DNA of 45,884 bases, from contig VGSF01000031.1 in the NCBI GenBank assembly GCA_016875165.1, positions 1 through 45,884 on the forward strand, read 5' to 3'. This DNA comes from Deltaproteobacteria bacterium. Lineage in GTDB: Bacteria > Desulfobacterota > SM23-61. Under the pieces are notes generated by a model that was given only the letters and a program-made list of their open reading frames with translations, was not told where the DNA came from and ran no database searches. This document shows, in pieces, positions 25,716-33,310 of the stretch (position 1 is its first letter; each line of letters starts with the position of its first letter). A program made the translations under genes and the position numbers.

Positions 25716-26134
25716 GATGAAATCGTAAAAAGTCGTCATTCCCGTGAAAACGGGAATCCAGAGAATTCGTAACACTTTAGCTCTTTGAAAAAAGGTGTGT
25801 TGTAAAGGCCAAGGGATTCCAGGGGCCGGGGGCCAGAGCGGAATCCGCCTTAGGCGGAGAATCATAAGGCGCTTATTTATCCGCATATGGGGCGGGCAAG
25901 AACCCCCGCCTCCTCCGGAGGAAAAGATCTTCTGTCTTCGTGGCCAAGCGGAACCCCAACCGATGCTTCCGGCGCGTTCCGCTCTAACCCCCGGCCCTCA
26001 ACAAAGGCTTTAATACCATTTTTTCAAATCGCTAAACTGTTACGAGAATTCTAACTAATTGAAAATACTGGATTCTTGCGTGCGCAGGAATGAATGACTG
26101 ATGATGGGCTCTTCAGACTTTTTGCGAGAACATC
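25716..26134. repeat. Family-B inverted-repeat element interrupted by MITE copy 2
   Basis: The left end GATGAAATCGTAAAAAGTC (25716-25734) and right end (26116-26134, complement GATGTTCTCGCAAAAAGTC) are inverted repeats. Inner arms TCATTCCCGTGAAAACGGGA with ATCCAG on the left and CTGGATTC ... GGAATGA on the right complete a long palindrome. The MITE at 25769-26043 splits it in the middle; without MITE and one duplication the unit is about 136 bp. AATAAA flanks both edges (25710-25715, 26135-26140), a possible 6-bp duplication. Confidence 0.7.
25769..26043 (+). mobile_element. Structured MITE-like element, copy 2 (family A), nested insertion
   Basis: 275 bp. The ends are GTAACACTTTAGC and, in complement, GTAACAGTTTAGC; beyond them the arms stay similar through TTTGAAAAAA. 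GAGAATTC precedes (25761-25768) and follows (26044-26051) the element: a perfect 8-bp duplication. The long internal stem pairs 25822-25843 with 25977-25998 at 20 of 22 positions including one wobble. This copy carries an extra small hairpin (TCCGCCTTAGGCGGA, 25844-25858). It is inserted inside an older family-B repeat. Confidence 0.88.
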
Positions 26135-26149
26135 AATAAAGGAACGGGC

Positions 26150-26986
26150 ATGGGGAAAATTGAAATAGATAGCCAGAAATGCATCTCCTGCGGGGATTGC
26201 ACCCTGACCTGCCCTTCCATACTCCTGGCGGATGGCCAAGGGATTCGGGTCGTTGATGAGGAATATTGCACGCTCTGCGGGCACTGCTTGGCCCTCTGCC
26301 CGGTAAAAGCCATAACCATCGAGGGTATGAATCTACGGGAGTTTCCGGACCTTCCAGAAGATCTGGAAGTGCCTCCCGAAACCCTGGCCGCCTTTCTCCG
26401 CTCCCGCAGAAGCTGCCGGGTGTTCGCCGAAAAAGAAGTGGACAGGGAAGTTTTGGAAAAATTGGTCGATATTGCCCGGTATGCCCCGACGGGCCATAAC
26501 TCCCAGAATTTCCAGTTTATGGTCATTAAGGAGAAGAACCTCATCCGGGCCCTGGCCAAACGGACCGCCATTTTCTTCGGGAACCTGTATAAGATGCTTA
26601 GCGCTCCCGGAATTAACCTCCCCCCCTGGCTGCAATCCCATATGCGCGGGTTTCGACTGAATTGGGAATATTACCAGGCCGGTAAAGACCGCATCTTTCG
26701 AAATGCCCCGGCCCTGATTATCATCCATGCTCCGGCGGAAAATGTCTCTTCGGCGCAGAACTGCTCCCTGGCCATGGCGCATATCATTCTCCAAGCCCAG
26801 GCCATGGGCTTGGGAACCTGCATCATCGGGTATTTCATAACGGCGGCAGAGAGGGATCCGTCCATCATCAAAGAATTGGAGATTCCTAAGGAGAATAAAA
26901 TCTTTACATGTTGCACCGTGGGTTACCCTGTTCTTAAATTCAAGAGATTGGTTGAGCGCAAACCGCCAGCCGTCCGCTGGCTGTAA
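26150..26986 (+). CDS. Ferredoxin-nitroreductase fusion flavoprotein
   Basis: 278 residues. The first 60 form a two-cluster ferredoxin: C11, C14, C17, C21 and C40, C43, C46, C50, each with following Pro. The nitroreductase FMN domain starts around residue 84 (RSRRSCRVFAEKEV, the usual FMN-phosphate RRS/R start), continues with ARYAPTGHNSQNF and ends with GLGTCIIGY and CCTVGYP. The fusion is common in anaerobes, where reduced ferredoxin delivers electrons to FMN; the substrate is generally unknown. The start is an ATG without a strong ribosome site (AACGGGC). The macrodomain gene begins 11 bp after its stop. Confidence 0.9.
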   Translation: MGKIEIDSQKCISCGDCTLTCPSILLADGQGIRVVDEEYCTLCGHCLALCPVKAITIEGMNLREFPDLPEDLEVPPETLAAFLRSRRSCRVFAEKEVDREVLEKLVDIARYAPTGHNSQNFQFMVIKEKNLIRALAKRTAIFFGNLYKMLSAPGINLPPWLQSHMRGFRLNWEYYQAGKDRIFRNAPALIIIHAPAENVSSAQNCSLAMAHIILQAQAMGLGTCIIGYFITAAERDPSIIKELEIPKENKIFTCCTVGYPVLKFKRLVERKPPAVRWL

Positions 26987-26997
26987 AGGATGAAGCC

Positions 26998-27543
26998 ATG
27001 GAGGCGAGAGCCGGCCAAGCCGTAATAGAGCTTTTACAGGGAGACATCACGGAGCAGGATACAGAGGCTATCGTCAATGCCGCCAACCGCACATTGCTCG
27101 GAGGAGGGGGCGTTGACGGGGCCATTCATCGCGCGGCCGGCCCGCAACTCCTATCGGAATGCCGGACTTTGGGAGGATGTGAAACCGGGGACGCGAAAAT
27201 CACCCGGGGCTACAAGATGAAAGCCAGGCACGTAATTCACACCGTAGGGCCGGTTTATCATTCAGCAGGCCAAAAGGCCCCGGAACTCCTGGCCCGCTGC
27301 TACCGGAGGAGTTTGGAAGTGGCCAGCGAGAACAACCTCAAAAGCATAGCTTTCCCTTCCATCAGCACCGGCGCCTATGGCTACCCCCTAAGGGAGGCCG
27401 CGCCGATTGCCTTGAAAACAGTGGCCGATTACTTGAACAGCCATGAAGGGATCCAAACGGTTCGTTTTATTCTATTTGGAAAGGAAGCCTATGAGGCCTA
27501 CGAAGAAGCGTTGAAGGATCTTTTGCAAGAAAAAGCTTTATGA
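26998..27543 (+). CDS. Macrodomain protein (O-acetyl-ADP-ribose deacetylase, YmdB-like)
   Basis: 181 residues spanning one complete macrodomain. The ADP-ribose site is intact: LLQGDIT (G15, D16), IVNAANRTLLGGGGVDGAI (N27, N30, G35-G38, D40) and SISTGAYGYP for the second phosphate loop. Relatives remove ADP-ribose esters or deacetylate O-acetyl-ADP-ribose in the cytoplasm. It forms a pair with the ferredoxin-nitroreductase upstream; a functional link is not obvious. A second, much more degenerate macrodomain-like protein lies at 41545. Confidence 0.93.
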   Translation: MEARAGQAVIELLQGDITEQDTEAIVNAANRTLLGGGGVDGAIHRAAGPQLLSECRTLGGCETGDAKITRGYKMKARHVIHTVGPVYHSAGQKAPELLARCYRRSLEVASENNLKSIAFPSISTGAYGYPLREAAPIALKTVADYLNSHEGIQTVRFILFGKEAYEAYEEALKDLLQEKAL

Positions 27544-27604
27544 AATAAAACTGCCACAACGCCCCGTCATGGAGACGTCTTCCAAAGAAGAAGACCCTAA
27601 TTTT

Positions 27605-27756
27605 GATGATCTCGTAAAAAGTCGCGAAAGGGTCATTGCGAGCGCCAGCCAAGCAATCTCGTTTTTATAAGTGCCCGAAAATACAAGATTGCTTCGTCGT
27701 CCCGCCAATGCGGAACTCCTTGCAATGACAGGAACAGGACTTTAAACGACTCCATC
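27605..27756. repeat. Family-B inverted-repeat element with a different interior
   Basis: Ends GATGATCTCGTAAAAAGTC (27605-27623) and, in complement, GATGGAGTCGTTTAAAGTC (27738-27756) match those of the element at 25716, but the interior is the GTCATTGCGAGC ... GCAATCTCG / GATTGCTTCG ... TTGCAATGAC palindrome instead of the GTCATTCC type. AATTTT lies at both edges (27599-27604, 27757-27762), consistent with a 6-bp target duplication. Confidence 0.7.
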
Positions 27757-27816
27757 AATTTTATTGAAAACGCAAATAATCTGTGATAGATATAGATAAT
27801 TTCACGGGTCTGTCAT

Positions 27817-27835
27817 GTTTTGTTCTTGACAAAAC
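27817..27835. promoter_or_regulatory. Palindrome overlapping a TTGACA box upstream of the TRAP operon
   Basis: GTTTTGTTCTTGACAAAAC has 7-base inverted arms (GTTTTGT / ACAAAAC). TTGACA (27826-27831) inside it could be a -35 box, with CAGAAT at 27847-27852 as a poor -10 at 15 bp. It lies about 270 bp before dctP with a repeat in between, so its role is uncertain. Confidence 0.35.
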
Positions 27836-27870
27836 AATCCGCTTTTCAGAATGATGAATAAAATAAACTT

Positions 27871-27976
27871 GATGATCTCGTAAAAAGTCTCTTGGATCGT
27901 CACCCCGGCGAAAGCCGGGGTCCAGAACATATTGAATTAACTGGATTCCGGCTTTCGCCGGAATGACCAATTCATC
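27871..27976. repeat. Family-B repeat with GTCACCCCGG-type hairpins, right end shortened
   Basis: GATGATCTCGTAAAAAGTC (27871-27889) is an exact copy of the end at 27605. Two hairpins follow: CCCCGGC-GAAA-GCCGGGG (27903-27920) and CCGGC-TTTC-GCCGG (27948-27961), joined by TCCAG and CTGGA arms. The right end reduces to TCATC; the expected GACTTTTTACGAG is missing. With 27605 and the MITE-split copy it accounts for most of the 560-bp space between the macrodomain and dctP genes. Confidence 0.7.
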
Positions 27977-28106
27977 AAAGCTGATTGGCTTCAAAGGCAA
28001 ATATCAGGGCAATATTGATTTTAGGGGAAAGGGGGGAGGAATTCATCCGGACAAAGATACGAGCGAGCGAGCAGTAGTTAGAGCACAAATTAAAAAGGAG
28101 GGAAAG

Positions 28107-29222
28107 ATGAAAAAATTAGTCGTTTGGGTTTTGAGTTTGGCAGTGGTAGTAATGGGCGCTGGTTTAGCCGGGTCTGCTCTTAAGAGCGCCGAGGCCGCAG
28201 CCATTACGTGGAAATTGCAAACAACCTGGCCGGCCGGAATCTTTCTCCATGAAAGCGCCGTTGGGTTGGCCAAACGGATTGGAGAGCTTTCCGGAGGCCG
28301 ACTGAAGATTGAGGTGACTTCCGCAGGGACCATCGTTCCGGCTTTCGAAGTCCTGGATGCCGTCCACAGAGGAACTCTTCAGGCCGGCCATGGTTGGTCA
28401 GCCTACTGGGTCGGCAAATCCCCGGCGGCCAATCTTTTTGCCAGCGTGGCCGGCGGCCCATTTGGTATGGATAACGTCGATTTTGCCGGATGGTTATATT
28501 ATGGCGGAGGTCTGGACCTCTATAAACAGCTTTTTGCTGATATCCTGAAACTGAAAGTGGTCATCCATCCCACAGACATCATCGCCTCCGAACCGCTGGG
28601 CTGGTTCAAAAAACCCATGAAGTCAACGGCGGATCTTAAGGGGAAGAAATTCCGGGCGACAGGGGTCACCGCGGAAATTTACAAAGAATTTGGAATGTCG
28701 GTCATTACCTTGCCTGGAGGCGAGATCGTTTCCGCAATTGATAAAGGGGTCCTGGACGGCGCGGAATGGATGGACCCCACGATGGATAAGGAACTGGGCT
28801 TAATGGACGTGGCCAAATTCTACCATGCCCCAGGGATGCACCGGCACACCGGGACGTTAGAGTTCCTGGTAAATAAAGACGCCTGGGATAAACTGCCGGA
28901 TGACTTGAAAGCCATCGTGGATATTGCCTGCCGGGAGAATCTGCTGCGATCCTGGCTGGACCTGACCTCGAGAAACGTCAAAGATCTGGAAGTGCTCAAG
29001 ACAAAACATGGAGTCACGGTGGTAGAGACGCCCAAAGAGGTCCTCATTGAAATTCTCAAAGCCTGGGATAAAGTAGCCGAGAGGTACGTGGCCAAAGACC
29101 CCTTCTTTGCCAAGGTATATAAGTCCCAGAAAGATTGGGCGGCAAAGATGGTGCCATACCGGAAAACTTTCTACGCGCCCTATGAAGTAGCTGCCGACTA
29201 TTATTGGCCGGCCAAGAAGTAA
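28107..29222 (+). CDS. dctP: TRAP transporter solute-binding protein (DctP, TakP-like)
   Basis: 371 residues with a signal peptide (KKLVVWVLSLAVVVMGAG ... SAEAAA). The fold is DctP: WPAGIFLHESAVGLAKRIGE, then KKFRATGVTAEI with the substrate-carboxylate arginine at about R183, and GAEWMDPTMDKELGL followed by KFYHAPGMH. The last motif resembles the TakP group, which binds 2-oxo or 2-hydroxy monocarboxylates; this is inference. The start is 28107, behind AAAAAGGAGGG; the longer frame from 27963 begins inside a repeat and hides the signal peptide. A hairpin follows the gene. Confidence 0.92.
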   Translation: MKKLVVWVLSLAVVVMGAGLAGSALKSAEAAAITWKLQTTWPAGIFLHESAVGLAKRIGELSGGRLKIEVTSAGTIVPAFEVLDAVHRGTLQAGHGWSAYWVGKSPAANLFASVAGGPFGMDNVDFAGWLYYGGGLDLYKQLFADILKLKVVIHPTDIIASEPLGWFKKPMKSTADLKGKKFRATGVTAEIYKEFGMSVITLPGGEIVSAIDKGVLDGAEWMDPTMDKELGLMDVAKFYHAPGMHRHTGTLEFLVNKDAWDKLPDDLKAIVDIACRENLLRSWLDLTSRNVKDLEVLKTKHGVTVVETPKEVLIEILKAWDKVAERYVAKDPFFAKVYKSQKDWAAKMVPYRKTFYAPYEVAADYYWPAKK

Positions 29223-29257
29223 TCTGGATAAATTCAGATTGAGGGCAACATGAACTT

Positions 29258-29288
29258 CCCACCTGCCATTCAGGCAGGTGGGGTTTTT
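29258..29288 (+). terminator. Intrinsic terminator/attenuator between dctP and dctQ
   Basis: CCCACCTGCC (29258-29267) and GGCAGGTGGG (29273-29282) form a perfect 10-bp stem with a 5-base loop, followed by G and five T. It lies between the binding-protein gene and the membrane genes, where partial termination would give the usual excess of binding protein over permease. Confidence 0.85.
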
Positions 29289-29308
29289 AAATTGTTCGGA
29301 GGTGGGTT

Positions 29309-29812
29309 TTGCAAGGGTTTTTGAAGTTTTGCGATAAATTGAGCGAAGGGAGCGGCAAGCTCTTTTCCTGGATTATCATCATTCTTACAGGGGCCATGGT
29401 TTATGAAGTGGCGGCCCGGTATATATTTAATGCTCCCACCATCTGGGCCTGGGACGTAAGCTACATGCTTTACGGGACTCATTTTATGATGGGGGCCGGT
29501 TACATTCTTTACCGCAAGGGAAATGTGAGAATAGATGTTTTTTTCAAGATGTTTTCCCCGCGGACGCAGGCCAAGATTGACCTGTGCCTTTTCCCGGTAT
29601 TTTTCTTTCCGGCCTTGCTGGTGCTTCTGGTGGTGGGAACACAGCATGCTCTATACGCCTGGTCAATCGATGAGAAAACCACCATGACCAGCTGGCGAGT
29701 GGCTATTTCTCCATTCAAAACCGTACTCCCGGTGGCGACTTTGATCTTATTGCTGCAGGGAGTGGCCGAATTTATCAAGACCTGGAACTTTGTGAGAGGG
29801 AAGGAGAAATAG
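29309..29812 (+). CDS. dctQ: TRAP transporter small membrane subunit (DctQ)
   Basis: 167 residues with four predicted membrane helices. Typical DctQ sequence is seen in VYEVAARYIFNAPTIWAWD, MLYGTHFMMGAGYILYRKG and NVRIDVFF. It pairs with DctM in the inner membrane to move the solute with sodium. Start is TTG at 29309 with GGAGGTGG at 29298-29305; no ATG fits. The DctM gene starts one base after its stop. Confidence 0.9.
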   Translation: MQGFLKFCDKLSEGSGKLFSWIIIILTGAMVYEVAARYIFNAPTIWAWDVSYMLYGTHFMMGAGYILYRKGNVRIDVFFKMFSPRTQAKIDLCLFPVFFFPALLVLLVVGTQHALYAWSIDEKTTMTSWRVAISPFKTVLPVATLILLLQGVAEFIKTWNFVRGKEK

Positions 29813-29813
29813 C

Positions 29814-31133
29814 GTGGACACTCAAATCCTTGCTTTAATAATGTTTGGCGCTCTTCTGTTGGGCATGTTTTCCGGGTTTCCCATTGCCTTTGTCCTCCTG
29901 GGAACCGGACTCATCTTTGGATACATAGGATGGGGTTCAGCGGTCTTAGACCAGATGGTCTCCCGCACCATCGGCATCATGGCCAATGACGCCCTGGTGG
30001 CAGTCCCCTTATTTGTTTTTATGGGATATATGATGGACCGGTCAGGCATTGCCGAGGGGCTTTTTGGAACCCTCCAACTCGCCCTGGGACCCTTGCGGGG
30101 GTCCATTGCCTTGGCGACCGTGGCCTTAAGCACCATCCTCGCGGCCACGACAGGGATCGTGGGGGCTTCGGTTACCATGATGGGGTTGCTGACTCTGCCG
30201 GTAATGCTCAAGCGCGGTTATGATATTCCCTTGGCCACAGGAAGCATCATAGCCGGAGGAACCCTCGGGGTTTTGATTCCCCCCAGCATCATGCTGATCT
30301 TGTACGGGCCGATGGCCGGCATTTCCATCGCCAGACTTTTTACGGGAGCCATACTTCCCGGTTTACTTCTCTCCGCCTTATACATGATTTATATCGGAGT
30401 TAGGTGTTTCTTCCAGCCCCACCTGGGCCCTCCCTTGCCCAAAGAACAGAGGGACATCCCCTTTCTGCAATTATTTTCCATGCTTTTAAAAACCCTCTTT
30501 CCCCCACTTTTTCTTATTCTGGCGGTCTTGGGGTCGATTCTTTTTGGTCTGGCAGCTCCGACAGAAGCTGCGGCCGTGGGCGGATTCGGAGCGGCCATCC
30601 TCTGCCTGGCTTATGGAAAGCTGAATTGGCCAACCTTAAAAGACGTTGTTTACATGACCCTTTCCACTTCAGCTATGATTTTGATTATCACCGTGGGGGC
30701 CAATGTTTTTACCGGCGTTTTTCTGGCTCTCGGGGGCGGCACGGCTATTGAAAACTTTCTTTTGAACTCAGCCTTAGGCCCTTTCGGGATTCTGGTGGTG
30801 ATCATGATCATGGTCTTCATCCTGGGGATGTTTGTGGATTGGATTGCCATCCTCCTGATCCTGGTCCCGGTCATAAGCCCCATCGTCAAAAAACTTGGTT
30901 TCGATCCTGTGTGGTTTGCCATGCTGGTGTGCGTAAATCTGCAGATGTCCTACCTGACCCCGCCGTTCGCCTATTCCATTTTTTATCTGAAGGGGGTAGC
31001 CCCGCCAGAAGTGGAACTGAAGGATATTATGAAAGGGGTAATCCCCTTCGTAATTTTGCAAGCCATTGGTCTGACCTTGTGCATCCTCTTCCCGCAGATC
31101 ATTCTATGGTTGCCTACCTTAGTTTATGGTTGA
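29814..31133 (+). CDS. dctM: TRAP transporter large membrane subunit (DctM)
   Basis: 439 residues, 11-13 membrane helices, typical DctM composition. Signatures: FPIAFVLLGTGLIFGYIG near the start, ATTGIVGASVTMMGLLTLP, GSIIAGGTLGVLIPPSI and LQMSYLTPPFAYSIFYLKG toward the end. GTG start at 29814 follows AAGGAGA (29801-29807), one base after the dctQ stop. The AOR gene begins 25 bp downstream, so import and metabolism are likely co-transcribed. Confidence 0.95.
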   Translation: MDTQILALIMFGALLLGMFSGFPIAFVLLGTGLIFGYIGWGSAVLDQMVSRTIGIMANDALVAVPLFVFMGYMMDRSGIAEGLFGTLQLALGPLRGSIALATVALSTILAATTGIVGASVTMMGLLTLPVMLKRGYDIPLATGSIIAGGTLGVLIPPSIMLILYGPMAGISIARLFTGAILPGLLLSALYMIYIGVRCFFQPHLGPPLPKEQRDIPFLQLFSMLLKTLFPPLFLILAVLGSILFGLAAPTEAAAVGGFGAAILCLAYGKLNWPTLKDVVYMTLSTSAMILIITVGANVFTGVFLALGGGTAIENFLLNSALGPFGILVVIMIMVFILGMFVDWIAILLILVPVISPIVKKLGFDPVWFAMLVCVNLQMSYLTPPFAYSIFYLKGVAPPEVELKDIMKGVIPFVILQAIGLTLCILFPQIILWLPTLVYG

Positions 31134-31158
31134 GGGAAGATGAGGAAGGGTTTTCTCC

Positions 31159-33006
31159 ATGGATAAAATTGCCTACCGGATCCTGGAAATCGATCTCTCC
31201 ACCCGGAAGACCCGGGTGGTAGAATTTAGCGAGCAGCCTTTACGCAAATACTTCGGGGGAAGCGGTCTGGCTGCTTCGATTCTCATGGATCGTTTTGATT
31301 CTTCCGTGGATGCTTTTCATCCGGATAGCCCCCTGATATTTATGACCGGGCTTTTCACCGGAATACCGGTTCCCTGCGGCTGCCGGATATCCGTCTGTGC
31401 CAAATCTCCTCTGGGACACTGGGGAGAGGCCAACGCCGGCGGACACTTTGGGCCGGAGCTAAAATTTACGGGATTCGATGGGCTGATCATCACTGGTAGG
31501 GCCAAAGAGCCTGTTTACCTCTGGGTCACCTCCGCGGGAGCGGAAATCCGCACGGCCGCATCGCTCTGGGGCAAAGGAACTTTTGAGGCCACGGCAAAAT
31601 TACTGGAAGAGACCGACCCCAAAGCCCGCGTGGCGGCCATCGGCCCGGCTGGAGAAAACCTAAGCTTCATGGCCGGGGTGATCACCGGAGGAACTGAGGC
31701 CAGGGTCATGGCCCGGACAGGTCCGGGTTCGGTGATGGGCGCGAAAAATCTGAAAGCGGTGGTGGTCCGGGGAGATAAAAGGCCGGAAGTGGCCGATTCC
31801 AAAATTCTTCAGGAAGCCTTCCGCGACTTTTCCCCCAACCTGAAATTTGTGGAGAGCCTGAGCAAGTTTGGCACGGCTGCCCTCATCGAATCCAAGGAAG
31901 CGGTAGGCGCTCTGCCCATAAAAAACTACCTTCTCTCAAAGTGGGAGGGGGCTAAAAAAATATCCGGGCCGACCATGGTGGCCGAATATCTGACGAATCA
32001 TTATGGCTGTTTTTCCTGTCCCATCCGCTGCGGCAAGGATGTGAAAATTACCGAAGGCCCCTATGCCGGAGTAGTCGGCCACGGCCCGGAATATGAGACC
32101 CTGGCCGGCCTCGGCTCGCTCCTCCTGAACGACGATCTGAAGTCGATTATCACCCTGAATTATCTATGCAACGACCTGGGATTGGATACCATGTCCACGG
32201 GAATCGCCGTGGGATTTGCCATTGAGTCCTTTACCCGGAGCTTTCTCAAAGAAGCGGATGGGCTGGATTTACAATGGGGGAATGCCAAGGCAATTTTCTC
32301 CCTCATCGAGAAGATCGGGAGGCGTCAGGGCGTTGGCGCGGTTTTCGCTGACGGGGTGGAAAAGGCAGCAAAAGCCCTGGGCAGGGAAACGGAACACTTT
32401 GCCCTGCATTCCAAGGGCCTTGAGGTTTCTCTATCCAATCCGACGCCCACGGTTAGTCTGGCTTTGAGCTGGGCCACTTCCAACCGGGGAGCCTGCCATC
32501 TCGAAGGGTTTTCCCACCAGGTGGAAGGAGGAGTTCCTTTCCCGGAGATGGGTTATTTAAAAGCCATGGACGGGACTTCCGGCGAAAGCAAAGGCCAGAT
32601 GACCGCCCTGATGCAGAATTACATGGCGGTCTTCAATGCTCTGGGTCTATGTAAATTCCTTTTTTTCGCGCGTGTCTCCCATGCGGCTCTTAGCCAGTGG
32701 ATCAAAGGGTTGACTGGCTGGGAGGTGACCAGCGCGGATTTGATGGAAGTTGGGGACCGCCTCTACAACCTGAAGCGGGTTTACAATGTTTTGATGGGGG
32801 CCTTAAGTGAAAAGGATACTTTGCCCCCAAGAATTTTAGAAGTTCTCCGGCCCGGAAAGCCAATCAGCGAAGGGGAGAAGCTTTTTAAGGACATGCGCCG
32901 GGAATATTACCAATTCCGCGGGTGGGATGAAAAGGGGATCCCCAAAAGAGAAAAGCTTCTGGCCTTGGGATTAGAAGAGGCAGCCAATAAAATAGAAAAG
33001 CGGTGA
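31159..33006 (+). CDS. aor: Aldehyde:ferredoxin oxidoreductase family protein, second copy
   Basis: 615 residues. The cluster ligands are C284, C287, C291 (CFSCPIRC) and C498 (LGLCKFLFF); the pterin-binding HFGPELKFTGFDG and RTGPGSVMGAKNLKAV are present, as is D343 in GLDTMSTG and H447. At the place of the second pterin-contacting aspartate of archaeal AOR (D488 in the copy at 12999) there is N493, so specificity or cofactor contacts may differ. The copies are clearly paralogous but far diverged. This one is coupled to a TRAP transporter, a MoaD-like protein and an acyl-CoA ligase, suggesting acid/aldehyde conversion of the imported carboxylate. Confidence 0.92.
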   Translation: MDKIAYRILEIDLSTRKTRVVEFSEQPLRKYFGGSGLAASILMDRFDSSVDAFHPDSPLIFMTGLFTGIPVPCGCRISVCAKSPLGHWGEANAGGHFGPELKFTGFDGLIITGRAKEPVYLWVTSAGAEIRTAASLWGKGTFEATAKLLEETDPKARVAAIGPAGENLSFMAGVITGGTEARVMARTGPGSVMGAKNLKAVVVRGDKRPEVADSKILQEAFRDFSPNLKFVESLSKFGTAALIESKEAVGALPIKNYLLSKWEGAKKISGPTMVAEYLTNHYGCFSCPIRCGKDVKITEGPYAGVVGHGPEYETLAGLGSLLLNDDLKSIITLNYLCNDLGLDTMSTGIAVGFAIESFTRSFLKEADGLDLQWGNAKAIFSLIEKIGRRQGVGAVFADGVEKAAKALGRETEHFALHSKGLEVSLSNPTPTVSLALSWATSNRGACHLEGFSHQVEGGVPFPEMGYLKAMDGTSGESKGQMTALMQNYMAVFNALGLCKFLFFARVSHAALSQWIKGLTGWEVTSADLMEVGDRLYNLKRVYNVLMGALSEKDTLPPRILEVLRPGKPISEGEKLFKDMRREYYQFRGWDEKGIPKREKLLALGLEEAANKIEKR

Positions 33007-33063
33007 GCGGATATAACATAAAGTCTGGCATTTTTAAATGGGTAAATCAGGGTCCCAAATATA

Positions 33064-33294
33064 ATGATCGTCCATATTAAAACCGTTGGTACTTTGAAAA
33101 GCCTGGAAGAGGGAGTAAACCCTTTTTCCCTGGAAGTTCTTGAAGGAACAACCGTTTCAAAAATTATCAACCGCTTGAACCTGAAGGATTGGGAGATAGG
33201 ATTTATTCAGATCAACGGCACCCGCGCCACTAAAGAATCCATCATTCAAGACCAAGACGAACTCACCCTTATCGCCCCTTTGGTCGGTGGATAG
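33064..33294 (+). CDS. MoaD/ThiS-family sulfur-carrier protein
   Basis: 76 residues with the beta-grasp pattern, ending APLVGG; the terminal Gly-Gly is the site that becomes thiocarboxylated. Similar small genes beside AOR genes probably supply sulfur for the tungstopterin, or are a dedicated MoaD. It lies 57 bp after the AOR gene; no clear ribosome site is seen (CAGGG at distance). Its last bases overlap an upstream in-frame ATG of the next gene, though the real start of that gene lies beyond the stop. Confidence 0.85.
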   Translation: MIVHIKTVGTLKSLEEGVNPFSLEVLEGTTVSKIINRLNLKDWEIGFIQINGTRATKESIIQDQDELTLIAPLVGG

Positions 33295-33310
33295 ATGGAA
33301 GGAGGAAATA

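Noticed and set aside
24917..26043. CRISPR array or tandem satellite for the recurring 270-bp sequence
   Set aside because: Copies are far apart, have inverted ends and individual 8-bp target duplications; no short regularly spaced repeats exist anywhere in the window.
27963..28106. N-terminal extension of the TRAP binding protein beginning at an ATG in the repeat
   Set aside because: It would place 48 repeat-derived residues before a perfect signal peptide; the strong ribosome site is at 28092-28103.
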